Below, piece by piece: positions 46,783-55,769 of a stretch of DNA of 64,000 nucleotides. Both the position numbers and the translations under genes were made by a program. The stretch comes from Micromonospora sp. NBC_01796 (GTDB lineage Bacteria > Actinomycetota > Actinomycetes > Mycobacteriales > Micromonosporaceae): positions 3,348,001 through 3,412,000 of the forward strand of contig NZ_CP109078.1 in assembly GCF_035917455.1 (NCBI RefSeq), written 5' to 3'. The notes beneath the pieces were generated by a model that did no database searches, was not told where the DNA came from, and saw nothing but the letters and a program-made list of their open reading frames with translations. Each line of letters begins with the position of its first letter. Within the stretch, counting starts at the first letter, position 1.

Positions 46783-48299
46783 CCGTCGGCGCGTCGCCGC
46801 TGGGGCTCGGTGCCCTGCGCCGGCTGCCGTCCGCTGCCCGCCCGCTGGTCCGGCCCGGTACGGTGCCGGCCGGCATCGTGCACCTCGGCCTCGGCGCGTT
46901 CCACCGGGCCCACCAGGCGGTCTACACCGAGCAGGCGGTCGCGCGGGGCGGTGGCGACTGGGGCATCGTCGGGGTGGCGCCGCGCAGCACCGAGGTGGTG
47001 AACCAACTCGCCGCGCAGGACTGCCTGTTCAGCGTCACCACCCTCTCCGGCGCCGGCAGCGAGACCCAGGTGATCGGGGCGCTCGCCGGGGTACGGCACG
47101 CGCCCAGCGATCCGGGCGCGATCGTGGCCCTGCTGGCCGATCCGGCGATCCGGATGGTCACGCTCACCGTGACGGAGAAGGCGTACCAGCTCGATCCGGC
47201 CAGTGGCCGGTTCAGCCCGGACGCCGAGGTGACCGCCGACCTGACCACCGACCGGGACCCCCGTACGGTTCCCGGGCTGCTGGTCCGTGGCCTGCTCGCC
47301 CGAGCGGTCGCCGATGCCGGTCCGCTGGCCCTGGTGAGCTGCGACAACCTGCCGTCGAACGGCAAGCGGCTGCACAGCCTGGTCGGCCAGGCGCTGGCGA
47401 TGCTGGCCGAGGCGGCAGGTGGGCGCAACGGGGCCAACGGGGCACGGGCGGAGCGGATCGCCGACTGGCTGCGTACGAACGTGACGTATCCGGGGACCAT
47501 GGTGGACCGGATCGTCCCGGCGAGCACGGCGGAGACGTTCGCCGCCGCGCAGTCCGCGCTGGGCTTCACCGACCTGGCCGCGGTGGCGGCGGAGCCGTAC
47601 CGGCAGTGGGTGATCGAGGACGACTTCCCCGGTGGCCGTCCGGCCTGGGAGCAGGCGGGGGCGGTGCTGACCGACGACGCCGGACCGTGGGAGCGACTGA
47701 AGCTGCGGGCGCTCAACGGGGTGCATTCGGCCACGGCGTACCTGGGTGCGCTCGCCGGGCGGGAGACGATCGCCGACGCGCTGGAGATCCCGTACCTGCG
47801 TGAGGTGCTGCGTCGGCTGATCGCCGAGGACGTGGCGCGCAGTTTCAGCCCGCCGGACGGGGTGTCGGTGGTCGACTACGGTGAACAGGCGCTGGCCCGG
47901 TTCGCCAACCCGGTGATCCGCCACCGGACCATCCAGGTGGCGATGGACGGTTCGCAGAAGCTGCCGCAGCGGATGCTGCACACCCTGGTCGACCTGCGGG
48001 CCGCCGGACACTCACCCCGGTACGCGGCACTGGCGGTCGCCGCCTGGATGCGGTTCGTCCAGGGGCGTGCCGACGACGGCACCCCGCTGCCGTTGGACGA
48101 CCCGCTCGCCGACCGGATCCGGGCGGCGTTGGCCGCCGGGAAGGACACCCCGGCCGGGGTGGTCGACTCGCTGTTCGCGCTGACCGAGGTCTTCCCGGCC
48201 GAACTCGCCGCCGACGAGGTGGTCCGCGAACTGGTGCTGGAGTGGTTGACCGCGCTCGACCGGCACGGGGTCGAGGCGACCCTGGCGGGTGCGAGATGA
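46773..48299 (+). CDS. Mannitol dehydrogenase family, probable tagaturonate/fructuronate reductase
   Basis: A 508-aa long-chain polyol dehydrogenase. The Rossmann motif is IVHLGLGAFHRAHQAVYTEQ, followed by TLTVTEKAYQLDPASG, LVSCDNLPSNGK, and the catalytic-lysine region ERLKLRALNGVHSATAYLG. The family covers mannitol, arabinitol, fructuronate (UxuB) and tagaturonate (UxaB) reductases. Its position after uxaC points to reduction of tagaturonate or fructuronate to altronate or mannonate. ATG 46773 overlaps the previous gene by 10 bp, and the stop overlaps the next start. Confidence 0.9.
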   Translation: MAVTVGASPLGLGALRRLPSAARPLVRPGTVPAGIVHLGLGAFHRAHQAVYTEQAVARGGGDWGIVGVAPRSTEVVNQLAAQDCLFSVTTLSGAGSETQVIGALAGVRHAPSDPGAIVALLADPAIRMVTLTVTEKAYQLDPASGRFSPDAEVTADLTTDRDPRTVPGLLVRGLLARAVADAGPLALVSCDNLPSNGKRLHSLVGQALAMLAEAAGGRNGANGARAERIADWLRTNVTYPGTMVDRIVPASTAETFAAAQSALGFTDLAAVAAEPYRQWVIEDDFPGGRPAWEQAGAVLTDDAGPWERLKLRALNGVHSATAYLGALAGRETIADALEIPYLREVLRRLIAEDVARSFSPPDGVSVVDYGEQALARFANPVIRHRTIQVAMDGSQKLPQRMLHTLVDLRAAGHSPRYAALAVAAWMRFVQGRADDGTPLPLDDPLADRIRAALAAGKDTPAGVVDSLFALTEVFPAELAADEVVRELVLEWLTALDRHGVEATLAGAR

Positions 48300-49573
48300 C
48301 CGGGGTCGCCCACGGTCAGGTGCCAGGACGGGTGCGGGCCGCCGAAGAAAGCCTCGCGGACCGGCGAGGCGGGACGGGATCCGGGCCGCCCCGAGTGGCG
48401 TTGATCGGTGCCAGCGGCCACGGCCGCTGGCACCGGCAGGTCATCGCCGAACTGGGCGGTGCCGGTCGGCTGGAACTGGTCGCCCTGGTCGACGTACGGC
48501 CGGTCGAGCCGTTGCCGGACGCGGAGACCGCCGAGACCTCGGCGGTCTTCACCGACCACCGGGAGATGCTCCGGACCGTCCGCCCGGACGTGGTGGTCGT
48601 GTGTACGCCGCCGCACACCCACCTGCCGATCGCCCTGGACGTGCTCGCGTCCGGGGCCGATCTGCTGCTGGAGAAGCCACCGGTGCTCGGTACGCACGAG
48701 CACCGGGCCCTGTCGATGGCCCGTGCCGCCAGTGGCCGGCCGATCCAGGTCGGCTTCCAGGCGCTCGGCTCGGCGGCCCTGGCGGAACTGCTCGCCGCCG
48801 TCGCCGACGGCCGCCTCGGTACGGTCACCGGCATCGCCACGGTCGCCTCCTGGCAACGTACCGACGCCTACTACGCCCGGTCCCCGTGGGCCGGGCGGCG
48901 CAGCCTCAACGGGCATCCGGTGCTCGACGGCGCGCTGGTCAACCCGCTGGCGCACGCGGTCATGCAGTGTCTGGCGGTGGCCGCCGCCGTGCCGTCCCGG
49001 CTCGGTGTGCGGGGAGGCGATCCGATCGCGGTCGAGCTGGAGCGGTACCGGACCCGGCCGATCGAGGTGGACGACACCGCCTCGCTGCGGGTGACGCTCC
49101 GCTCCGGTCTGCCGGTGGTGGCGGCGGTGACCCTGGCCGGGGAGGAGTTCATCCCCGGTGAGGTGATCGTGCGCGGCACGGCGGGTCGGGCGGTGCTGGA
49201 GTATCCGACCGACCGGCTGCTGTTGCCCGGCGACCCGGAGCCCCGCGAGGTGCCCGGTCGGGTGGGCCTGTTGGCGAACCTGCTGGACCACCGGGAGGAC
49301 CCGGAAGGGGTGCCGCTGATCGTGCCGCTGGACCGTACGGAGGGTTTCACCGCGCTGATCGAGGCGATCCACGCGGCCCCCGAGCCGACCCTGCTGGGCG
49401 GCGGGAACGTGCTCGGTACGGGCGAACCGCCGGACAGGGTGTGGTCGATCCGGGGTGTGAACGGGGTGCTGCGGCAGGCCGCCGAGTCGGGTGCGCTGCT
49501 GCACGAGTTGGGCGTGCCGTGGGCGGTCAAGCCGTACCGGGTGGCGCTGGGCGAGGAGACGGGCAATGGCTGA
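48296..49573 (+). CDS. Gfo/Idh/MocA family oxidoreductase
   Basis: A 425-aa NAD(P)-dependent oxidoreductase. Rossmann segment VALIGASGHGRWHRQVIAEL, then VVVVCTPPHTHLPIALDVL and the EKP motif LLLEKPPVLGTHEH. It has a ~33-residue N-terminal extension before the fold. Last gene of the uronate operon (ATGA overlap with the dehydrogenase gene). Its specific substrate in pectin-sugar catabolism cannot be read from the sequence; members of this family process oligosaccharide ends or inositol-like sugars. Confidence 0.86.
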   Translation: MTGVAHGQVPGRVRAAEESLADRRGGTGSGPPRVALIGASGHGRWHRQVIAELGGAGRLELVALVDVRPVEPLPDAETAETSAVFTDHREMLRTVRPDVVVVCTPPHTHLPIALDVLASGADLLLEKPPVLGTHEHRALSMARAASGRPIQVGFQALGSAALAELLAAVADGRLGTVTGIATVASWQRTDAYYARSPWAGRRSLNGHPVLDGALVNPLAHAVMQCLAVAAAVPSRLGVRGGDPIAVELERYRTRPIEVDDTASLRVTLRSGLPVVAAVTLAGEEFIPGEVIVRGTAGRAVLEYPTDRLLLPGDPEPREVPGRVGLLANLLDHREDPEGVPLIVPLDRTEGFTALIEAIHAAPEPTLLGGGNVLGTGEPPDRVWSIRGVNGVLRQAAESGALLHELGVPWAVKPYRVALGEETGNG

Positions 49574-49643
49574 GCCGCGTACGGAAAACCGGCTGCAAAT
49601 TATTGGGACAGCCGTGCGGTAGGAATCGGACCGAATACCCACT

Positions 49644-49666
49644 TCTCGGCCAGCGGGCGGCCGAGA
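49644..49666 (+). terminator. Terminator of the uronate operon
   Basis: TCTCGGCC (49644-49651) pairs with GGCCGAGA (49659-49666) around a 7-nt loop, followed by the AT-rich CAATTAATATT. Confidence 0.55.
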
Positions 49667-49715
49667 CAATTAATATTGCCTCCATTCCCTGCAACATAAC
49701 TGCACACGTAGCACA

Positions 49716-49745
49716 TTGACTCATGTGACTGCGTTTCCTTACCGT
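49716..49745 (+). promoter_or_regulatory. Candidate promoter of the first pectate lyase gene
   Basis: TTGACT (49716-49721), an 18-bp spacer and TACCGT (49740-49745) resemble a sigma-70 promoter. The surrounding 49574-49812 region is unusually AT-rich for this genome and holds no gene. Confidence 0.42.
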
Positions 49746-49812
49746 CTGTTTGTGAACAGGTTTCGTGCGCGTTACGGAACCGGAAATCGACAGGCAGACG
49801 CGGAGAGTGCAG

Positions 49813-51162
49813 ATGCGACTGATCAGGTTGACCGCCGTACTGGTGGGGATCTCGCTCGCGGTAGTGCCGGGAACGGCCGTAACCGCAGGTGGATCACATG
49901 ACCGACTGTCCTGGGGAGCCCGTCTGCTGGGCCGGCAGGCACTGCCGGTGAATGACGGCTGGGCCGCCGCCGGACCTGGTACGACCGGCGGTTCCGCCGC
50001 CACCGAGGACCAGATCCACGTGGTGGACAGCCGTACCGAACTGGTGGCCGCGCTCGGTGGCGACAATGCCACCAACCGGAGCAACGCCACCCCGAAGATA
50101 ATCTACGTCCAGGGTTCGATCGACGGTTACGAAGCCGCCGACGGAACGCTCCTGGACTGCGCCGACCTGGCCGATCCGGAATACAGCCTGCCCGCCTATC
50201 TGGCCGCGTACGACCCGGCGGTGTGGGGGCGGGTGGCACCGAGCGGGCCGGTCGAGGCGGCCCGGGTGCGGTCGGTGGCGAACCAGACCCGACAGACCCA
50301 GATCAACGTGGGGCCGAACACCACCATCATCGGGCTGCGGGGTGCCACGCTCGCCGGGCTGACCCTGATGCTCGACGGGGCCAGCAACTCCATCGTCCGC
50401 AACCTCACCTTCGACGACGCCCGCGACTGCTTTCCGGCCTGGGCGCCGACCGACGGCGAGAACGGCAACTGGAACTCCCAGTTCGACCAGGTCTCGGTAC
50501 GCCGCAGCGAGAACGTCTGGGTCGACCACAGCACCTTCACCGACGGCGACAACCCGGACTCGGCGCAGCCGGTCTACTTCGGTCGGCCGTACCAGGTGCA
50601 CGACGGTTCGCTGGACATCACCCACACCGCCAGCCGGGTCACCGTCTCCTACAACCGGTTCACCGGCCGGGACAAGGTGATGCTGATCGGCTCGTCGAAC
50701 ACGGTCGGCCCGGACGTGGGCCGGCTCAACGTCACCCTGCACCACAACCTGTTCGCCGGCACCCTCCAGCGCCTGCCCCGGGTGCGGTTCGGCCAGGTCG
50801 ACCTCTACAACAACCACTACCAGCTCGCCGGCGGCGACTTCCAGTACGCGCTCGGCGTCGGCGTCCAGTCGGCCCTCTACGCGGAGAACAACTTCTTCGC
50901 CGTCGCCGACGGGATCGCGCCGGAGGATCTGCTCTACGACTGGGGCGGCACCGCGCTCACCGAGCGCGGTAGTTGGGTCCGTACCGATGGGGGTTGGCCC
51001 CGGCCGACCAGCCTGCTCGACGCCTACAACAGCACCCACGACCCGGACCTGGGCGCGGACGCCGGCTGGACCCCCACCCTGCGCGCCACCCCGCCCCTGC
51101 CCACCGCGTTGGTTCCGTTGGCCGTCCAGCTCCTGGCCGGCGCCAACCGCCTACCCGTCTGA
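49813..51162 (+). CDS. Secreted pectate lyase, PL1 family, single domain
   Basis: A 449-aa enzyme that cleaves polygalacturonate by beta-elimination. Signal peptide MRLIRLTAVLVGISLAVVPG is followed directly by the right-handed beta-helix catalytic domain, without the jelly-roll module of its neighbours. PL1 motifs are NTTIIGLRGATLAG, the vWiDH-type NVWVDHSTF, DGSLDITHTASRVTVSYN (calcium and substrate strand) and RLPRVRFG with the catalytic arginine region. ATG 49813 follows GGAGAG; the frame extends to 49765. Sequence is diverged from the following four lyases, so it is probably a separate PL1 subfamily. Confidence 0.93.
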   Translation: MRLIRLTAVLVGISLAVVPGTAVTAGGSHDRLSWGARLLGRQALPVNDGWAAAGPGTTGGSAATEDQIHVVDSRTELVAALGGDNATNRSNATPKIIYVQGSIDGYEAADGTLLDCADLADPEYSLPAYLAAYDPAVWGRVAPSGPVEAARVRSVANQTRQTQINVGPNTTIIGLRGATLAGLTLMLDGASNSIVRNLTFDDARDCFPAWAPTDGENGNWNSQFDQVSVRRSENVWVDHSTFTDGDNPDSAQPVYFGRPYQVHDGSLDITHTASRVTVSYNRFTGRDKVMLIGSSNTVGPDVGRLNVTLHHNLFAGTLQRLPRVRFGQVDLYNNHYQLAGGDFQYALGVGVQSALYAENNFFAVADGIAPEDLLYDWGGTALTERGSWVRTDGGWPRPTSLLDAYNSTHDPDLGADAGWTPTLRATPPLPTALVPLAVQLLAGANRLPV

Positions 51163-51165
51163 CCC

Positions 51166-51204
51166 GGTGGGAAGGGCCCGCCCGTCCCGCGGGCCCTTCC
51201 CACC
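51166..51204 (+). terminator. Terminator after the first pectate lyase
   Basis: A perfect 16-bp stem, GGTGGGAAGGGCCCGC (51166-51181) with its inverse at 51189-51204, and a 7-nt loop four bases after the stop codon. Confidence 0.8.
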
Positions 51205-51272
51205 ACCCGAACCCGTCCCACCCCGAACCCGTTTCACCCCCAACCCTGTTCCACCACCACAGGAGGCCCACT

Positions 51273-52895
51273 GTGAAATCGATCCGGACCCGGGGACGAC
51301 CGACCTGGCGTGTGCTCGCCGCGACGGTCGCCGCCGGCACCCTCAGCGTCGCCGCGGTCACCTTCGGGATGCCGTACGCGTTCGCCGACACGCTGCTGTC
51401 GGACACCTTCGAGGACGGCAACTCCAACGGCTGGTCGAAGTCCGGCGGTAGCTGGTCGGTGGTGACCGACGGCTCGCTGGTCTACCGCCAGTCCGGGCAG
51501 AGCAGCGACGCCCGCACCCTGGTCGGCCAGCCGAGCTGGGGCGACTACGGCGTCCAGGCGCGGGTGAAGCCGACCGGCTTCAACGGCGCCAACCGGCACG
51601 TCGGCGTGGTCGCCCGTGCCCAGAGCAGCAGCAGCTACTACGCCCTCGTGGTGACCAGCGGCGGCGCGGTGCAACTGGTCAAGCGGGCCGGCGGCGACCC
51701 GGTCGCGCTCGGCACCGGCTCGGCCGCGGTGCCGGTCGGCACCTGGGCGACCCTGCGGCTGGACGCCGTCGGCAGCTCACTGCGCGGGTACGTCAACGGC
51801 AACCTGGCGGTCCAGGCCACCGACACCGGCTTCAGCTCCGGCCGGGCCGGGCTTGCCACCTCGTACGCCAGCGCCTCGTTCGACGACGTCGAGGTGGCGA
51901 CGGTGACCGGCCCGCCGCCGACGACCGGCCCGACCACCGGCCCTACCCTGCCGCCGACCGAGCCGCCGCTCGATCCGGGCGCCCCGCCGATCGGCTTCGC
52001 GTCGGTCAACGCGCTCGGCCAGAACGGCACCACCGGTGGGGCCGGCGGCCCGACCGTCACCGTCGACACCCCGGCCGAGCTGCTGGCCGCGATCGCCCAG
52101 TCGGGACCGCTCAACATCCGGGTCAGCGGCATGATCGCGCTGCCCGGACCGATGCACGACGTGACCTCGGACAAGACCATCGTCGGTGTCGGGGCCAGCT
52201 CCGGGATCACCGGCGGTGGGCTCAACATCGGCATCCCGGTCAGCAACGCGACCAGTCCGCCCGCCGACGCGGTGCACAACGTCATCGTCCGGAACCTGAA
52301 CTTCCGCAACACCGTGGACGACGCGATCAACGTGCAGATGTTCACCCACCACGTGTGGATCGACCACAACGACCTGTCGCTCGGTTACGACGGTCTGATC
52401 GACATCAAGCGGGGGGCCAGCTACGTCACGGTCTCCTGGAACCACACCCACCACCACACGAAGAACATGCTGCTCGGCCACGACGACAGCAACGCGGCCC
52501 AGGACGTCGGTTACCTGAAGGTGACGTACCACAACAACTGGTTCGACCGTACGCCGCAGCGCAATCCGCGGGTCCGGTTCGGTGAGCCGGTGCACGTGTT
52601 CAACAACTACTTCGTCTACAACACCGACGTCGGTGTCGCCTGCCAGCTCAACTCCGGCTGCGTTGTCGAGGGCAACTACTTCGAGGACGTCGAGGTGCCC
52701 TGGTCGGTCAGTTACGCCGGATCACGGGGCCGTCTGGTGGCCCGCAACAACGTACTCGCGGGCACGAGCGAGCCGGGTGACTCCGGCGGCACGGTGCAGG
52801 AACCGAGCACGTACTACAGCTACACGGTCACCGATCCGAACAACATCAAGGCGGTCGTGACGGCCGGTTCCGGCACGGGCAAGATCGGCCTCTGA
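51273..52895 (+). CDS. Secreted pectate lyase with N-terminal jelly-roll-like module
   Basis: A 540-aa protein. Signal peptide to about residue 38 (AFA/DT). Residues 39 to about 212 form a beta-rich module (LLSDTFEDGNSNGWSKSGGS, ARVKPTGFNG, LRLDAVGSSLRGYVNGNL) resembling concanavalin-like glycan-binding domains. A Pro/Thr linker (about 213-240) leads to a PL1 domain with TSDKTIVGVGASSGITGGG, HHVWIDHNDL, DGLIDIKRGASYVTVSWN and RNPRVRFG. GTG 51273 has AGGAGG six bases upstream. The module probably holds the enzyme on pectin or cell wall. Confidence 0.94.
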   Translation: MKSIRTRGRPTWRVLAATVAAGTLSVAAVTFGMPYAFADTLLSDTFEDGNSNGWSKSGGSWSVVTDGSLVYRQSGQSSDARTLVGQPSWGDYGVQARVKPTGFNGANRHVGVVARAQSSSSYYALVVTSGGAVQLVKRAGGDPVALGTGSAAVPVGTWATLRLDAVGSSLRGYVNGNLAVQATDTGFSSGRAGLATSYASASFDDVEVATVTGPPPTTGPTTGPTLPPTEPPLDPGAPPIGFASVNALGQNGTTGGAGGPTVTVDTPAELLAAIAQSGPLNIRVSGMIALPGPMHDVTSDKTIVGVGASSGITGGGLNIGIPVSNATSPPADAVHNVIVRNLNFRNTVDDAINVQMFTHHVWIDHNDLSLGYDGLIDIKRGASYVTVSWNHTHHHTKNMLLGHDDSNAAQDVGYLKVTYHNNWFDRTPQRNPRVRFGEPVHVFNNYFVYNTDVGVACQLNSGCVVEGNYFEDVEVPWSVSYAGSRGRLVARNNVLAGTSEPGDSGGTVQEPSTYYSYTVTDPNNIKAVVTAGSGTGKIGL

Positions 52896-52905
52896 CGGCC
52901 GTCGG

Positions 52906-52935
52906 GGTCGGCCGCCGCCGTACGGCGGCCGAACC
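52906..52935 (+). terminator. Hairpin after the second pectate lyase
   Basis: GGTCGGCCGCCG pairs with CGGCGGCCGAACC (one bulged base). No T tract. The rest of 52936-53120 shows no gene. Confidence 0.5.
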
Positions 52936-53120
52936 CTCCGGTGCGCGCCGGGAGCGGTACGGGCGAGTCGGCCCGGTTCTCCCGCATCCCTCCCGGCGTG
53001 GCGCCGATCGATCCGAGTGGGCCAGGGACGGCACTTTTCCCAAGGGCGAACCCTGCCCACAAAGATCGAAAGTTATCGATCTATCTGCCTACCTGGGCGG
53101 ATAGCCACCAAGGAGGTTCA

Positions 53121-55694
53121 GTGACAACCACAGAAACCCGGCGCAGGCATCGCCGCGGTCTCCTGATCGCGGTCGGCGCGGCAGTCGCCGCGGTCGCCCT
53201 GGCGCTCGGCATGGGCGCCACCGCCTACGCCGCGACACTCTTCTCCGACGACTTCGAGGACGGCAACTCCACCGGCTGGACACCCTCGGGCGGAAGCTGG
53301 TCGGTCGCCACCGACGGCTCCAGGGTCTACCGGCAGAGCGGCACCAGCAGCGACGCCCGCTCCATCGCCGGTACGGCGAGCTGGACCAACTACTCGGTCC
53401 AGGCGACCGTCAAGCCGACCGCCTTCAACGGGTCCAACCGGTTCGTCGCCCTGCTCGGCCGGGTGCAGAGCAGCACCAGCTACTACTACCTGGCCCTGCG
53501 CAGCAACAACACGGTCGAGCTGAAGCGACTCTCCGGCGGCTCCTCCACCACCCTCGACACGGGCAGCGTGACGGTCAGCGTCGGCACCACGTACACGCTC
53601 CGGCTCGACGTCAACGGCAGCTCGCTGCGGGGGTACGTCAACGGCACCCTGCTCACCGAGGGCACCGACAGCCAGTACGCCACCGGCCGGATCGGCGTCG
53701 CCACCTTCAACGCCTCGGCGAACTTCGACAACGTCGTGGTCTCCTCCGGCGGAAGTGACCCGACGCCGACCCCGACCAACCCGACCCCGACCCCGACCAC
53801 GCCGACTCCGACCCCGCCCGGCAACCCGGGCAGCAACGTCGCCGACGGCTGGGCCTCGGTCGACGCGTGGGGCCAGAACGGCACCACCGGTGGTGCGGGC
53901 GGCCCGACCGTCACCGTCACCACCGCCTCCCAGTTCATCACCGAGGCGGCCTCGACCGGACCGAAGATCATCCAGGTCAGCGGCCTGATCGCGCTGCCCG
54001 GACCGATGCACGAGGTCACCTCCGACAAGACCATCGTCGGCCTCGGGGCGAACTCCGGCTTCACCGGCGGTGGGCTCAACATCGGCCTGCCGATCGACAA
54101 CGCGATCACCGCACCCCCGGCGAACGCCGTACACAACGTCATCCTGCGCAACCTGAACTTCCGGGACTGGGCGGACGATGCGGTCAACGTGCAGATGTTC
54201 TCGCACCACATCTGGATCGACCACAACACCTGGACCACCGGGTTCGACGGCGGCGTCGACGTCAAGCGCGGCTCGTCGTACGTGACGATCTCGTACAACC
54301 ACGCCGACGGCACCGACAAGAACATGCTGCTCGGCCACGACGACGGCAACGCCGCCCAGGACACCGGCCGGCTGAAGGTCAGCTACCACCACAACTTCTT
54401 CGACAACACCAACCAGCGCAACCCCCGGGTCCGCTTCGGCGACCAGGTGCACGTCTACAGCAACTACTACCTGAACACCGGCAACTACGGGGTGGCCGCC
54501 ACCGAGGACTCCGGCGTCATCGTCGAGGACAACTACTTCGAGAACGTCGACGACCCGTACCACCTGGGTGAGGCGTCCTCCGGGGACGGGCGACTGGTCG
54601 CCCGGAACAACTGCCTGGTCAACTCCGGTGCCGGCGAGACCGGCGGCAGCGTCACCAACCCGCCGTACCCGTACACGATCGGCACCGCCTGCGACACCAA
54701 GGCCACGGTGACCGCGCAGGCCGGGGTCGGCAAGGTCGGCCTGCCCGGCGGCCCGACCAACCCGCCCGCCACCACCCCGCCGGCCACCACGCCCCCGGCG
54801 ACCACCCCGCCGGCCACCACACCCCCGCCGACCGGGCCGCCGCAGACCGGCCTGATCGGCTGGGCCGCGCAGAACGGTGGCACCACCGGCGGTGCCGGCG
54901 GCTCGACCGTCACGGTGACCACCGGGCAGGCGCTCGCCGACGCCCTGGAGTCGTCGTCACCGCTGATCATCCGGGTGCAGGGCTCGCTGAGCTTGCCCGA
55001 CACCATGAACGACGTCCGGTCGAACAAGACCGTGCTCGGCGTCGGCACCAACGCGACCCTGGACAACGGGCTGAACGTCAGCTCCGCGACCAACGTCATC
55101 ATCCGCAACCTCACCTTCCGGGGCTGGGACGACGACGCGATCAACGTGCAGGGCTCGCGCAACGTCTGGATCGACCACAACACCTTCGACAGCGGCTACG
55201 ACGGCGCGGTCGACGTGAAGCGGGAGTCGGACTTCGTCACCGTCTCCTGGAACCGGGTCGTGAACCACACCAAGAGCATGCTGCTCGGCCACGACGACGG
55301 GCACACCGCCGACATCGGCCACCTGCGGGTGACGTACCACCACAACTGGTTCGACGGCAGCAAGGAACGGCACCCCCGGGTGCGTTTCGGCGACCCGGTG
55401 CACGTGTTCAACAACTACTACTTCGGCGCTGACTACGGCGTCGCGTCCACCATGGGCGCGGGCGTCCTGGTCGAGGGCAACTACTTCGAAAACGTCACCC
55501 GGCCGACCGCCGTCGGTTATGCCGAATCGGACCCGGGTGACCTGGTCCAGCGCAACAACTTCTTCGTCAACTCCGGTGCCCCGGAGAGCGCGGGCGACGT
55601 AGCGGCCATTCCGTACGCGTACAGCACGGACGCGGCGGCGAACGTCAAGTCGATCGTCACCGCGGGCGCGGGCGCCGGTCGCATCAACCCCTGA
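53121..55694 (+). CDS. Secreted pectate lyase with two tandem PL1 domains
   Basis: An 857-aa protein: signal peptide (to about 37, AYAATL), jelly-roll-like module (38 to about 210), TP-repeat linker, PL1 domain 1 (about 240-545; HHIWIDHNTW, DGGVDVKRGSSYVTISYN, RNPRVRFG), a PATTPPATT linker (about 546-575) and PL1 domain 2 (about 576-857; NVWIDHNTF, DGAVDVKRESDFVTVSWN, RHPRVRFG). Both lyase domains keep the catalytic motifs. Domain 1 resembles the upstream lyase, domain 2 the downstream one, so the gene looks like a fusion within the array. GTG 53121 follows AGGAGG. Confidence 0.94.
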   Translation: MTTTETRRRHRRGLLIAVGAAVAAVALALGMGATAYAATLFSDDFEDGNSTGWTPSGGSWSVATDGSRVYRQSGTSSDARSIAGTASWTNYSVQATVKPTAFNGSNRFVALLGRVQSSTSYYYLALRSNNTVELKRLSGGSSTTLDTGSVTVSVGTTYTLRLDVNGSSLRGYVNGTLLTEGTDSQYATGRIGVATFNASANFDNVVVSSGGSDPTPTPTNPTPTPTTPTPTPPGNPGSNVADGWASVDAWGQNGTTGGAGGPTVTVTTASQFITEAASTGPKIIQVSGLIALPGPMHEVTSDKTIVGLGANSGFTGGGLNIGLPIDNAITAPPANAVHNVILRNLNFRDWADDAVNVQMFSHHIWIDHNTWTTGFDGGVDVKRGSSYVTISYNHADGTDKNMLLGHDDGNAAQDTGRLKVSYHHNFFDNTNQRNPRVRFGDQVHVYSNYYLNTGNYGVAATEDSGVIVEDNYFENVDDPYHLGEASSGDGRLVARNNCLVNSGAGETGGSVTNPPYPYTIGTACDTKATVTAQAGVGKVGLPGGPTNPPATTPPATTPPATTPPATTPPPTGPPQTGLIGWAAQNGGTTGGAGGSTVTVTTGQALADALESSSPLIIRVQGSLSLPDTMNDVRSNKTVLGVGTNATLDNGLNVSSATNVIIRNLTFRGWDDDAINVQGSRNVWIDHNTFDSGYDGAVDVKRESDFVTVSWNRVVNHTKSMLLGHDDGHTADIGHLRVTYHHNWFDGSKERHPRVRFGDPVHVFNNYYFGADYGVASTMGAGVLVEGNYFENVTRPTAVGYAESDPGDLVQRNNFFVNSGAPESAGDVAAIPYAYSTDAAANVKSIVTAGAGAGRINP

Positions 55695-55769
55695 CCCACC
55701 AAACCCGTCCCCATACCGGCGGGGCGGCGGCCGCAATCCGTCGCCCCGCCACCCAACAACGGAGGAATC

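Noticed and set aside
53754-53832. Short period repeats resembling a CRISPR or microsatellite
   Set aside because: They encode the Thr-Pro linker of a secreted lyase; the same explanation holds for 54763-54840.
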